The position numbers were made by a program, and so were the translations under genes. From positions 7,995,501-8,059,500 of the forward strand of contig JALDNG010000004.1 of the NCBI GenBank assembly GCA_024349245.1: a stretch of DNA of 64,000 bases. Reading direction: 5' to 3'. This stretch comes from Neodontobutis hainanensis. Its lineage: Eukaryota > Chordata > Actinopteri > Gobiiformes > Odontobutidae. Each line of letters opens with the position of its first letter. Positions within the stretch are counted from its first letter, which is position 1. The notes under the pieces were generated by a model, which had not been told where the DNA came from, did not search any database, and saw only the letters and a list, made by a program, of their open reading frames with translations. Below are positions 37,585-49,480 of this stretch, piece by piece.

Positions 37585-37655
37585 TTGGGGTATTTTCTTT
37601 TTACATTGCAATTCAACACGCACACTTAACACACTCAGCAATTTCTCAGGTAAAG
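37585..37655 (+). repeat. 70-bp dispersed repeat, copy 2
   Basis: Same orientation and nearly same sequence as 35431-35500, about 2.15 kb away. Either a family of short elements or a local duplication. Confidence 0.8.
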
Positions 37656-38464
37656 TTTGGCAAGTAAACTCTCTGTGGCATTGCACATTGAAAAAGTTCT
37701 GGATTTCTTCTCTTTCAGGATACCCAAAGTTTTGCTCTTTAATCTTTTCTTTCACAATAGCACTATTTAAATTATTATTTAATTCAAATAATGTGTATGA
37801 CATTGACGAGGGGACCAATGCAAGAACAAGTAGTGAAAGAATTAGTGTTAGTGTTAGTATTATTGTTAGGCTGATATGGAGGATGTTGTTTTTAAATTAG
37901 CAATAAACGAAACAGATTTCGATTGGAATGAAAAGCCACAAAATACATCTACAGCAAATGACATCTATAAGTCTGCAATATATTTTAAACTAATATTGTC
38001 TATTAAAGTGCCAGTGTGTGACTTAAAAGGCATTTAAGTGGTATTAAATTACATTTGCTTCTGCGTGGAGCAATTGTAATGTCCAGCCGTGTTTAAATGT
38101 CGCAGCATTGATAAGCTGTGACTGGAGCCAGTCAACTGTTAAGGTTTGGTTGTCGCATTATAGAGTGTTTAGTTCTGCGTTAATGGGTTGCTGCACATGA
38201 GAATGTTACATTTACATGTCGATTTGTACCTCAACATGGACATATTGTCATAACTGTCCTATTTAATTCATAGATCGATAACATGCTGCAGTGTTATTTA
38301 TCTCTAAATGTATAAATTGTGTTACATAATTTTACAATTTCACAGTTTATAATTTTCTCATATTATAACTACTGCTGTGTTGTTGCTCTTGGGTTTTTTA
38401 ATACTGTTCCATAGTTCAGTTTTTTCTCTCTTTTTGAGGCTCACAATTGTAATCTATCTTTTAA

Positions 38465-38479
38465 CCAGAAGGTGGCAGC
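38465..38479 (+). promoter_or_regulatory. Candidate CTCF site (plus strand)
   Basis: CCAGAAGGTGGCAGC matches the CTCF core consensus at nearly all positions (only A for C/T at core position 5). Opposite orientation to the candidates at 6.5, 16.4 and 20.0 kb. Motif match only. Confidence 0.45.
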
Positions 38480-40195
38480 TCTTATACTCTTTCTGCAAAC
38501 TCCTGCCTCCACAATTGAGGCTTATCAGTTGCATCACTTCATTCTCTCAGGAAATAGGTGATACATGGAAGTAAGTATATAGTCCCGTACATTCTTCCAA
38601 TAATTAGTACAAAGTTGTAATTTAATCCTTGCCTTATTATAATGTATATTAGACTTTCAAACAATGCCCAAGCACAAGCATCATCATCTTCTGTGTGTTT
38701 CTTAATGGGCTACAATCAGCACTTACCATTTGTGTTAGTTACATTACAAATCTAAAGACCTTCCCACAGGGTATTTATGTCCATTTAGACTCCTTTCCTT
38801 CCTTCTTTCATTCTTTAAGTCGCTCTCTTAGAGGTCACACCCCCACACGGCCAGTTTACATTTCCGCTGTCACACAGCAATTTCCCTGCACAAAATACCC
38901 CCCTCTGGTAACTTTCAGCACAATGACCTTTTACTCTCTTTTTATGTGATTTAAACAATCCATCTCCAAACACAGGCATTGTATATACTTCTATGTATCT
39001 GCTTTCTATACCCTCAATCCCTGTACAGAAATGGACTGTAATCCTTACGAAAAAAAGGAGAATTCATTGTTGACCTGCTGTAGTGGCCAAAAAGAGATAT
39101 TCCCAAATGACTTTAGCCTCTCCTTTCCACACTTCTCCTCCCCTCCCACCTTTTCAACTCTTCCCTTTATCCTCCCCAGAGTGCTTCGCTCCACTCTGCT
39201 CTTGACTAGCTTTTTTTAACAGCACTTCTTCCCCATTTCTTTCCTGTTTATTCATGCTTTTCCATCATTCTATAAGTTAAATCCACTGTTGTTTCCCCAT
39301 CTCTCTTGGTAGTTCTTTAGTTGTGTTTTTCTTTTGTTTTTATTCTCCTTTCCCAACTTTTGTGTCGTGTGGCCATTGCGTTCCTTTTTTTCTTGCCTCC
39401 CTCCATCAGTCTCACACTTACACAGACACATGGTGTTGTCTCTCGGACCCTCTTTCATGAGCAGCACCGGGTCTTTACGGCCCACTGACTTTCCTGTTTG
39501 AATGTAACAATGCTCAGCGTGATTTGATGATGGCCTCAGTTCACCGACTTCAGCTTGTCCATTTGAGGTGTGTGTATTGCATTCTCTTATCCAGATGTGA
39601 CTGTAATAAAAATTATCTTCATTCTATTAAATCTCAATAAATAAAAATAAAAAATTAAAATTATCATATATTAACACAATACATGATTTTTTTTTTTTTT
39701 AACACAATAAGTTAAAAATGTATGATGCATGTTTCTATTTTCAGAAGTTGTCAAATAGGAACATGAGAGTGTTATTCCAAATCCAAAGTTATTTCAATTG
39801 CATTTGTCTGTAGATTTACCCATAGAAACCCTGACTGAAAATCCCGGTCCCAAATGGCTATTCATCAAGAACAGAAAACAAAACACTGATTGAGAATTAG
39901 AAACCTGAGTTATTTAGGTATGGTTGGAAGTATAACTTTATGAAAAGTAAAAAAGCAAATGGCCAAAAAGGCTATAAATTTGAGGTTGGTGCATGGCATC
40001 AGCTTCATGTATACAAGATTAAAGACCCCAAATAATTGAAGTAGTCAATACTGACCAAAAACCTGACTGAATGTGCTGCACCAAACAAAAAGTTTACTTT
40101 TACATATTGCCTTCTGCTATGAGTGTGTTTTGTGTCTGTGTGTAGTGTATGTGAGCAGGTGTTAGTTCTACTCTCTATGCAAGACATTAAAACAC
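38480..40195. other. Intergenic DNA, no gene seen
   Basis: Unique with pyrimidine-rich tracts at 38790-38820 and 39110-39420. No domain-bearing frame. Confidence 0.4.
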
Positions 40196-40450
40196 ATCAG
40201 GAGGAGTGCGGTTGGGGGGTGAATTGACTAGGCTGTGTCTCCCTCACACTTGCTTGTTGTGGTCGCTATGCAATCTACCAGCTGTCAATCACACAGAGGC
40301 GGCCCAAGTTGGGAACCATCAAACAGTGTGACTTGCGGTGTCAGTGCTGAGGGGGATCTGTTTCAGCGTGACACACCATCAGCTGCAAATCTAAAGAAGG
40401 GCACCTATTGTCACAGGAAGAAAACAAGGATACACATATTCATGAATAAG
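40196..40450. promoter_or_regulatory. Candidate conserved non-coding element
   Basis: Non-repetitive, medium GC: GGGGTGAATTGACTAGGC, ACCAGCTGTCAATCACACAG and GAGGCGGCCCAAG. TGTCAATCA is a Meis/Pbx-type site. Inferred only. Confidence 0.35.
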
Positions 40451-40629
40451 CATCTGGGAGGGTATTTTCAACATTGTGCATCCATTGACATGTATAACTA
40501 GAGGCCTTAAACCTCTGAAAGTGTCCGGGGATATTGGTTTAAAACACATTTTATCCACTGTCAATGCAGTTAAATATTACCAAGGCTGGATTGAAATCAG
40601 ACATTTCTTTTCTTTTCTATTTGTGTTCT

Positions 40630-40990
40630 TAGGTGAGCTTGAAGGGAACAATAATAAAGCATTGATGCCCCGCAGGGCTTATAATCATTTGAAATCGATT
40701 GATAGAAAATTACTTCTCCACTGGTAATAAAGCATCACACTTTCCCTAACCTTTGAACTCTTGCCACTGTTGCCCCTGGCTCTTCTTTCTGCTGCCATGG
40801 ATGGTAAAGTTCAACATGACATTCAGACGCATTTAAGTGCTGTCATGCTTTGAATACAATTACAGGGTCCCCATTGTTTACCGTGAAGGCCGTTCAAATC
40901 TCATGGGGTAGTATCCAGTCAGTCATCAAGGGTAAGCGTTTGCTGATAGCGACAGAAAAGGTAGATTAAACTGCTCTTTGATACGCATAA
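40630..40990. promoter_or_regulatory. Candidate conserved non-coding elements
   Basis: GCCCCGCAGGGCTTATAATC, GAAATCGATTGATAGAAAATTAC and CTGGTAATAAAGCATCAC, then a second stretch around 40860-40970. Unique DNA. Confidence 0.35.
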
Positions 40991-42470
40991 TCACCTGCAA
41001 CTATATATACATTTAACCAGCCTTTTATTATGTGTACTACCACTGTAAGTTGTTGTACTAAAGTAGATGCTTAAACACCACTCCCAATTAAATGACATGT
41101 CTTGTTAGTCTAAAGTAGCGCTTACACAAAGACTATTGATCCTAATTTAAATGTACAGTTATATGCATATTGATTATCTGAAAACCATTAACTCAGACAA
41201 AACAAGCAAAGGCATATCTTATGGCTAATGAGTTTTTACATTAAGATTGTGGGACAGATACAGACAGTGAAGTTCACCATCTAGTGTACTGTTTATGATG
41301 ATCTTTTGTAATATGACACTGTGGACCAGCAGTGATGGAAATAATCTTGGGGCAGCCAAATAAACAGAAAGCAGCCATTATCTTCATTATGTCTTTTTAT
41401 GTCTAACTGTCAAAAATAAAGTATAAAATGTTTGAGCATGTTGTGCAACATTATCACAATACAATTTTGTAACATAGCAAGTTGAATACCACAGTAAATG
41501 AGAAGCGCCTTCATCAGAGGTGGATGTTGACAGAATGAGACATTGTACTTTTGAGCCATGAAATTACAGGCTGGTAAGCCCAAGGCAGTCTCCAGGTGTG
41601 ACTGATGCAACTGGGGCCTGCTTGGACAAATGCAGCGGTGCACACTAGCATTCCTACTTGTCAATCATGCCATTGGTCTCTGTGGAAATAATCCATTGCA
41701 AAATATATATGTTGAATTATTTGAATGAATATAGCAAATGCTGGTGGTGTGAAGCCATTCTGGTCAAACATAACATGCAATGGTGAAAGATATTCCCAAT
41801 AGAAGAAAAAAATTTTTACAAGTTGGATTTTCTTTTGTTTACGGCTGTTCTTTGTTTATAGTTCTCTACAACTTCGGCCTTGTATCAAGTGATGGTCAGT
41901 GTGTTTCTTTAGAGTCTATAGTGTTTTATAGTGTTTATTTTATGGGTTAACAGTAAAAAAAAAATGCACCATTTTTGTGGTTAAAATATGTTCTATAAAT
42001 CACACCAGTCACTAACCACTGCCATTGTTTTCCCCTTAAGTGTACAGAGTATTCTCCGTTTACAGAAGGATGTAACTGTGGGAGGCCTCTGTGGACAGGT
42101 AACTGCACTGTTGTCTACTGTACTGTGACAATTACAGTAAATCAAAGCATGTGTGTGAGGCCCTTTAAACTTTCTCCTCTGTGGTTCCCACACCTGTCCT
42201 CAGGGCACAAAGATTTATGTGCTGTCCTGCCGATGAACCACTGTGGCTCTCACAGTGCCACTGCCTCCGCCTGGTAACTGTATGTGTGTGTAATACATAA
42301 AAAGGTCCCATAGGAGGGTTCAAATTTGATAATAGCTTAACTCAGTAATCTTAATAACAAAATACAACTCTTATAAATTGATAAACCTTTGTCAAATTGT
42401 GATAGTTATAGATAGTTATAAATGTTAACAACCATTTCTCTAAAGGCCACACTTTGGGAATGACTGAAAT
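40991..42470. other. Intergenic DNA, no gene seen
   Basis: AT-rich unique sequence, slightly GC-richer at 42180-42290. No domain-bearing frame. Confidence 0.4.
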
Positions 42471-42479
42471 ATACAGCTA

Positions 42480-42700
42480 CCATCTTCAACATCATCAACT
42501 GGAAGGAGACAGAGTGGCCACTGTGGAGTGTTCTCCAAACGCCAGCAACAATTAAAGTCATCTTTTCTCGGAGCATCTGTGACACTCTCCTGATGGCGAT
42601 AATATGCGATGCTCATAAATATGATGGGCTCTTAAAGGACCCACAGGACTCTGTTTAAACATCTGAAATATGCATAGTGTGCCTCCTGCACAGACTACTA
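42480..42700. promoter_or_regulatory. Candidate conserved non-coding element
   Basis: GCCAGCAACAATTAAAGTC, TCTCGGAGCATCTGTGAC, CTGATGGCGATAATATGCGATG and CATAAATATGATGGGC. Unique with CpGs; good enhancer-like texture. Confidence 0.4.
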
Positions 42701-42794
42701 GAGAGGAGAGACCTGCCCTATATAACGTATGGGGTTTTGTGCTACACTATGTGAATACTGTAAAAGACCAAAACAGGCACTACACTTGATACAG

Positions 42795-42985
42795 CTCTAC
42801 CTCAGTAAGTACAATATAACACACTGTATAACAAGCTGTAATAACATGTAACCACATAGTACATACATACCCTAACCTTAACCTACCTACAACATGTAAG
42901 TACATATCTATGTAGTTACATATTATGAGGGTTTGTTACACAAGAAGGTGGATACAATACATCAAGTGTCGTGTCAAATAAAGTT
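42795..42985. repeat. Probable old transposon relic or degenerate repeat
   Basis: Repeated GTA..ACAT words (GTAATAACATGTAACCACATAG, TACATACATACCCTAACC, ACATGTAAGTACATATC, GTAGTTACATATTATGAGGG), ending GTGTCAAATAAAG. The repeated short-word composition resembles a fish interspersed element, but I cannot name it. Confidence 0.35.
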
Positions 42986-43059
42986 TCATCGTTTAACTTT
43001 GTTTGCTAAAATAATTAGAGAAGTTGCAGTGTGACTTCTCATTTGTGGTTCTGACTCTA

Positions 43060-43440
43060 CAGCTACTTGTTCATCAACGCAGAAGAAACGCTGTCTCATA
43101 GACACCAGGCTGTCGAGGAATGGAAAGCAAAATATCGAGCTATAAACGGTAGCTTTTAAAAGGTAAATGGAGTCAAAATGCTTCAGCCAATAAATTTGCC
43201 CCTAGAGACATGCAGGGGGAGAACACGTAGCGGGCAGAATAATACATGTGTGGAGGGGGTAATGAATTGGAAGGGATGTAGAAAATGTGCAGTGCTGTGC
43301 ATGGCTCTTTGAAATGGATGGGGACTTCTGTGAAATACTGCTCACCTTCCTCAGCTTTGCTCCAGCTGATTGGGATTTTATGGCATTGTATCCACTTTGT
43401 AGTCATGTTCTTTAAGAAAGTCATTTATAAAGGAGTGTTT
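43060..43440. other. Mixed unique DNA; possible regulatory
   Basis: CATCAACGCAGAAGAAACGC, AAATATCGAGCTATAAACGG and CGTAGCGGGCAGAATAATAC contain CpGs in AT-rich flanks. A minus-strand frame at 43173-43424 lacks domains. Confidence 0.3.
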
Positions 43441-43629
43441 TGAAAATAAAATATGGTAATAAAATGACTGTGCACTCATTTATATGATACAAACATTCAC
43501 AGCATCCATGCCCCGTACAACATCAATTAACATCTGAATGTGGACGTTGTAAACTAAACATAAACCATGCAACATTTTTAGACTTGTAATTCATACTGTT
43601 CGTAAAAGTTTGTAAAAAATGCCAATCAT

Positions 43630-43790
43630 TCAGCTGATCATTATTTATAGTGTCATGGCTCACTTCCTGCAGTTAGATTTATTCATTAATATAAGGAAGC
43701 AGATGATAACAGCTCATAACACTCATTATTTATCTTATCATTTCCTTCAGCGCTCACTTGGACAAAGCTTTTAGATGCAAGTTTGTTTAT
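43630..43790. promoter_or_regulatory. Candidate conserved non-coding element
   Basis: GATCATTATTTATAGTGTCATGG, GATTTATTCATTAATATAAGG, CAGATGATAACAGCTCATAAC and CATTATTTATCTTATCATTTCC. GATAA and ATTA sites in unique DNA. Confidence 0.38.
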
Positions 43791-44210
43791 CAAAATCTGA
43801 AGTACATATGGTCAACATTCACGTTTAGGTTTGGACAAGTGAGCCCTAAAAGATTTTGTTGCCCAAAATTGATGCATCTTAATATAATAATTTGTTTATT
43901 TACAGCATTGTAGACAATCATGAAAATTAAAGAGGTTACAGAATATTATATAGTTTAAAGTATAGTCTGCATGACTCTATTACATGAAGTAATGATGTCT
44001 TAAAACTTAATGAATTATTGTTGATGTTATTTAAATGTTTAGTATGACAATAGAAGCATGTGGTTTGCATCCACTGTTTTTGTTCTGTGCCCCTCTTGTA
44101 AGTTTCGAAAGACGTGTGATATTTTAAAATACTCGTGGTGCTTTTTCTAACATTATCACTCAATAGCAGTAAAATGTGGCTGTATGACACTGCTAAGATA
44201 TAATTTGTGG

Positions 44211-44212
<2 letters not shown>

Positions 44213-44262
<50 letters not shown>
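44213..44262. repeat. (AT)n microsatellite
   Basis: About 24 AT dinucleotides; gives a spurious Tyr-Ile repeat frame on the minus strand. Confidence 0.97.
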
Positions 44263-44263
<1 letters not shown>

Positions 44264-44366
44264 AATATATTTATATTAATTGCAATTTTATGAAGAAGAA
44301 AAAAAAGTATATGTATTGTTATAAAATACAATCCAAAAGTGACTTTGGCAATTAAACTTTGTTTTG

Positions 44367-44400
44367 TGTTTGTTTGTTTGTTTGTTTGTTTGTTTGTTTT
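44367..44400. repeat. (TTTG)n simple repeat
   Basis: About eight TTTG units. Confidence 0.95.
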
Positions 44401-44539
44401 TTGACAGAGTTGAAAATAGATAGATTGGGGACAGTGTAAGGTGTTGTATTCAATATATGGGCTTTCATGTGATAAATTGAACGTTATTCATAAATGAGTG
44501 CACACTGTTTTTAGATATGCTGGACTGAAGTTGCCTCTT

Positions 44540-45060
44540 GTTGCCCGGGGACCCTTTTCCTTTTAACTGAGAAGGAGCGCTGGGCCGGGAATCTCTACAG
44601 ACTTTGATACAATTACTGTGCCTTCCCCTCTCCTTCCACACCACTTCTGGCCACGCTTTCGCTGCACCGCTGGGAATAGAATCAGCCCGGCTATCTGGCA
44701 GAGGATTTGGTCAGTCAGGCATCAAATGCAGGGCCCTCTTCTCACACTCTGCATCAGGGCTTGGCCAACGCCAAGGGAGCCATATTGTGCATTTTCACAC
44801 AGTGCTCTCTGAGGAGCTGCAAGAATCCTTAGCCCTCCAAAGGATAAGTGGGTAGACATAGTGCAAAGGAAGAAAGAATATTTCCAGAGGCTAGACAAAA
44901 AGCATTAAGGCTTTGGGCAAGGATAAAAACAACACCTCATTGTACAGCATCTTTCTCTCTGTCCTTTTTATCAATCTTGCTGACCTGCCATACCACCACC
45001 TCTGGCCGTCTCCAGAAGGTTTTATTCTGGGGTTTGGAGAGTTGACCCTGAGTGGGTGTG
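44540..45060. promoter_or_regulatory. Candidate conserved non-coding elements
   Basis: GC-richer block in AT-rich DNA with CpGs (GAGAAGGAGCGCTGGGCCGG, CACGCTTTCGCTGCACCGCTGG) and no repeats. Two overlapping frames (44604-44855, 44618-44812) have no domain. Could be a regulatory island or an unannotated non-coding exon. Confidence 0.33.
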
Positions 45061-45390
45061 TGACAGTAATGGCTACAGGCTATAGGGCTTAGGGTCAGCG
45101 TATAGAAGAAGGAGAAATGTATTTCTAATCATGGATTCAGGGCACAATGCTTGTTCAGAGACTAATGTCACACAAGCATTTTTTTATATATTTAGGAAAT
45201 ATATAAGAAAGGTCTAAGTCCCCCAAGCAACAAATGTCCATCAGGAGGCTATGTCACCCTCTCATTTCCCTCAACTATCTCCACTCACAATGCTATTGTT
45301 TCTCAGTGCCACTCAAACTTTTTTGACACACGGGGCAAATGTCAACATGAGATATTTATTTATGTGCACTTTTATGTAACCTTACATTTA

Positions 45391-45590
45391 CTGGACTAAA
45401 CCAGGACTGATTCAGTAATAAAACCTGGGGTAAGTCTATGAATAAACTAAAATTTACTTTAACTTTTAAACACTGGTCAAGTCCAACAGATAAATTAATG
45501 GAACAAAACCAAGTCTAAGCCCTGGACTAAACCAGAACTTAACTGAGTACTAGGTCTTAGCAAAGACTAAACTGAGAAAGTAAACCACAA
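45391..45590. repeat. Degenerate minisatellite-like repeat (GGACTAAACCAG family)
   Basis: CTGGACTAAACCAGGACTGA, CCTGGACTAAACCAGAACTT, GACTAAACTGAGAAAGTAAACC and several ACTG/AAGTC variants recur over 200 bp. Looks like a decayed array of a unit of about 12 bp. Confidence 0.55.
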
Positions 45591-46450
45591 CTGTACTCTG
45601 TACTATTTAAGAACAAACTCCTGCACTTTAATGTCTAATTAAAGGATTTAAAAAGACTCTGTAATTCTACAGCATTGGGCCCATTGGTGCTAAGCCAATG
45701 ACCAAGCCAATGTTGCACTAAACAATATCATAAAAGAAATTGTGACACTGAACAATAAACTTCAAAGTTTCAGTTCACACCATAATTTACACAAGCAGCC
45801 CACTGAGAAAGTGTAAAGCTATAAAAGATATGTTTAACATAAAAAAATACACTTATCATGTATTCCATAGTTCCTTTGACACATAAGAAATGTTCTCTTT
45901 TATTATTTGAGCCAAATACATATGTTCAAAGCATGGAGCACACTAATGAAAGAAGTTAACGATAAGAGAATAATGTGACACGCTGTCTAACCCGATGTAC
46001 AGTCTGTGTGCATGTGGGTTATGGTCAGTAGCGTAGAGATAGGTCTGGAAATTCTGTAAAAGCGTAATGGATAAATGTGTAACACCTGTCTGTTGTCAAA
46101 CCATACCATGTCAAAGTAACTGTAGCTTCTGACAGTCAATTACAGAAGCCTCCTGTAGAACTTTTATTCTAAACCATTGTGGTTTTAGTTCAGCTATACT
46201 CTTGCATTTTATTCCTTTTTAAATCCTTTACTGCAAGTATAATGTTTAACAGTATCCCCACCAGCTCCTAACTGTGGGCAATATCATCTCTTCAGTGTGT
46301 TGTCCTCATATTGTCGCACCAAAAACCACCATTGCTATCATTTCCACTGGATAAATCTGCGTTGCTAACATGCACCTCTTTAAAGGGTTTCGTAAAGTCA
46401 AACTAGTGGAGTCCTCCTCTATATGAATGTTATTATGTTGTGTGTGTAAA
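45591..46450. other. Intergenic AT-rich DNA, no gene seen
   Basis: Unique; CCAATGACCAAGCCAATG near 45695 is a short direct repeat. No coding signal. Confidence 0.4.
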
Positions 46451-46454
46451 AGAG

Positions 46455-46780
46455 GGTGCGGGACTTCCCAGTCATCTTTATTGCAGTGTTAAGGCCCAGG
46501 TAATGCCTTAGAATAATGCATGATAAGGCAAACTCCTTTCAAAATATTCAAATGCAATCGGCGGAGTGGAAAATAAAGGATTGTGGATGAGTGGAATGAC
46601 TCCCTCTTCTCCATACCTCTTCAAAATATTCATAGTCCCTCTCATTGTTTATTTCTTATTTTTTGACTTTGTTTTTCAAAGTGACCCTGTCACAATGAGG
46701 ACATAACATTACATATCGAAATGAGAAAGCCAAAATGACCAGGCTAAATGCAAATCCCAGAACGCACTGTATGTGACACA
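46455..46780. promoter_or_regulatory. Candidate conserved non-coding element
   Basis: CAGGTAATGCCTTAGAATAATG, GCAATCGGCGGAGTGG and octamer ATGCAAAT at 46748-46755, plus two copies of TTCAAAATATTCA (about 46538 and 46620). Unique DNA. Confidence 0.35.
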
Positions 46781-47089
46781 AATAAGGCAGACTAAATACA
46801 TTTACTGTATATAATACTGATAGATTCCAATGGTCACAAGTGCAATACTAGAAGAGACTACGCTCAATTAAGATGTGCAAACACTTACTCTTGTTTTTAA
46901 ATAAATAAATTAAATTAAATAAATAAATGTTGTTTAAATTATTAACAACATAATAATTGATGTGGCCTAAATCTTTGACATTTATAAGTAAACAAAGACA
47001 AAAACATTTTGAATTAGCTGCTGGCTTTGAGAAAGTGTTGAAATTAAAGCCAGGGAATACTGCAGACTTGGCTGCTTGAAAAACCATGT

Positions 47090-47600
47090 CAGGCCTGCCA
47101 CAGTTACTCCAGCATTACCTGCCTGCTTTTTATGCAAACTGCAAAAAGCAGAGGCACAAAAAGCAACTGCATGTTAACTAGCTATTAAAATTGTATAGTT
47201 TTAATACTTCCAGGTAGAGGAAAATATTCAAATGCATCCATTCCCTCTTGTTCTGCTTTTGAGTGATTGAAGGAACTTGTGATTGGGTTTCCACACAGTG
47301 CTCCCATCTGCGCACACCAGCCCTTATCTGCCTTGATATTAACATGGCTCTTTCATTAGAAAGCCAGCCCATTTTCTGGTTTATGGGTAAAATAAGATGC
47401 TGAATGAGACAATAAAGTGCATTTGTGTTTTAGTGGATGCATTATGAATAAATAATTGTAAGTGCCTGCCTCGACTGCATCATCGTGAGGAAGATAATCA
47501 CTGCCTATAACACATTCTCTGGCCCTCAATGTAGCTACACTCAATGTAGTACTTCTATTATGTAGGTGCATATTGAAAGAGGATCATGACTTTATAATAT
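47090..47600. promoter_or_regulatory. Candidate conserved non-coding elements
   Basis: Unique sequence with AATATTCAAATGCATCC, TTATGAATAAATAATTGTAAG and GACTGCATCATCGTGAGG. CTCAATGTAG occurs twice around 47526-47550. Short minus-strand frames lack domains. Confidence 0.3.
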
Positions 47601-48263
47601 CCACGTGAGCCAGGAGTGGAAACAAATGAATAGCACAGAATCAGGCCGCCTTCTCTTTTTTTCTGAAGATGTATAACACAGGAAAGACAGAAGTTGTGTT
47701 TTTTGCTTCTTTTTTATCTTCAGTGCACAAATATTAAAGGCATGTCTTAAGAATGTAAAGTCACTTTCCCCTATACTTTTACGAGTACTTATCCATGACT
47801 GCTGCACACTCCACAGTTATGGCCAAGTACAGGAAAAAGTAAGTAAAATCACTTTTGCTATCGATTTGTCTGCAGGGCAGCATGGGCCTTACATCTAAAG
47901 GTCACATTCAAAGCAAAACACAAGTCTGTAACATTCTGATATCGATGGTCATTTAAATGGTATGTTGTAGTAATTGGTTTACACTGAAACCTCCTCACTG
48001 CACCATTGAACTTTGCAGGTGCTCTCCTTTTTTATTTTATTTAAAATAGTAGGGTCAATACTTCAAAGTTTGATTTCCATTTAATACAAAAATGTTTCTT
48101 GCAAATTTAAGGTTGGTGAAAATGTATTTGATTACTGTTGGCTGCACATGGCTGCAGCTGGGTTGGCTGCACCAGAGGTGGTCGCAGGTGTCCAAAAGAA
48201 AGAGGATTCAGCGGTCTGGTCTGGGCTCTGTCATGACAGAGGGGGCAACCACCTGCCTCCTTG

Positions 48264-48266
<3 letters not shown>

Positions 48267-48357
<91 letters not shown>
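48267..48357. repeat. (TG)45 microsatellite
   Basis: 91 bp of TG; all four long frames across it are artefacts. Confidence 0.98.
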
Positions 48358-48358
<1 letters not shown>

Positions 48359-48880
48359 GGTGTTTGCACAGGGTAGTGATCAGTGTCATTTTGGTGTCTG
48401 ACATGGAGGGGCTCCCATTGATGACACATGTAGCACGCACACAAAGCACTGGACACATCCAGGCTTGGTGTTGATTGACATTTCTTGTTTGCCCAGCTAT
48501 ACAATGTACCTTAGCCACTAGAGTCAAAATGTGAAATCCTGCATTAATATTATATCCAACTATGCTCAAATTTATAGTCTGAACCATAAGTCCTTGTTAT
48601 GTGCCATGATAGACTAAAACAATTGACATTTATTTTCAATCAAAATTTTTGGCTTTGTTTTTAGTTTTTTTTTTAGTTTTTTATTTTGTATCGTACAGCC
48701 TTTAGACGTGATCCCATGTTTTACCCGACTGTTCTGCCAAACACGTTTTGTCCAGTGGAGATGGCACTAAGTATTAAAAGTTAATTTTTTAGTAATTTAG
48801 AGCAATAATTGCAAAACATTTTTTAAGAGGACCCTTATTTCAAAAGACCACAAAAATAGTGACCTGATTTGCCTTTAGCG

Positions 48881-48926
48881 TCATTTTGGTCATTTTGGTC
48901 ATTTTGGTCATTTTAGTCATTTTGGT
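48881..48926. repeat. 9-bp tandem repeat (CATTTTGGT)5
   Basis: Five near-perfect copies of CATTTTGGT (one CATTTTAGT), followed by decayed T-rich GGT variants to about 49010. Confidence 0.9.
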
Positions 48927-49189
48927 ATTTTTTATAAAAAAAACTTAGTATAGGGTTTGGTCTTTTTGGTGTGATTTTAGTCTTTTTTTGATATGGTTTA
49001 ATGCAATTTTTTGACATTTTGTTTCTCATGGGCATAGTGTCATTTTGCTGATCTTACTGTACTTCTTTCAAAAGCAGACATTTTTCATCACCTTATTGTT
49101 TTCAATTCTTTTTTGTGTGTTTATGTGTTTGTGTGTGACATCATTACAGTAAGAAAACATCAGGATTTTTCTAGATTCCTGCAGCTGAT

Positions 49190-49480
49190 AACCTGACTCA
49201 GCCTGTCTGTTTCACTGTACCATACGGAAGGGCTCCCGCTGAAAGTGTTTGCAGAAGGGCAGATACTTTCAATGAATACATTTGGTGATAAGCCACAGTT
49301 TTACCCAATCGGAGCAGTGTAATGTTGATTACGTTTGTATGGGTGAAAGGGTCACTACTTCTTCAAACCTAAAACATGCCCGGACCTGTCAGTGCTGCCA
49401 TCTGATTGGTCACAATGACCCGGCATGGCCAGGGTTCGGACTGTAAATACTTTACTTGCAGCAGGTCAAGATTGATTTTC
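49190..49480. repeat. Dispersed repeat family, copy B
   Basis: Ordered blocks shared with copy A (23690-24030), including GATACTTTCAATGAATAC, CTTCAAACCTAAAACATG, ACCTGTCAGTGCTGCCATCTG and TCAAGATTGATTTTCGC. CpG content is higher than in copy A, so it may be the younger copy. Confidence 0.6.

Noticed and set aside
48238..48252. GAGGGGGCAA as a CTCF site
   Set aside because: Only the GGGGGC core fits; the five preceding consensus positions do not.
48092..48587. Four long frames with Cys-Val or His-Thr repeats
   Set aside because: All run through the (TG)45 microsatellite; no conserved sequence outside it.
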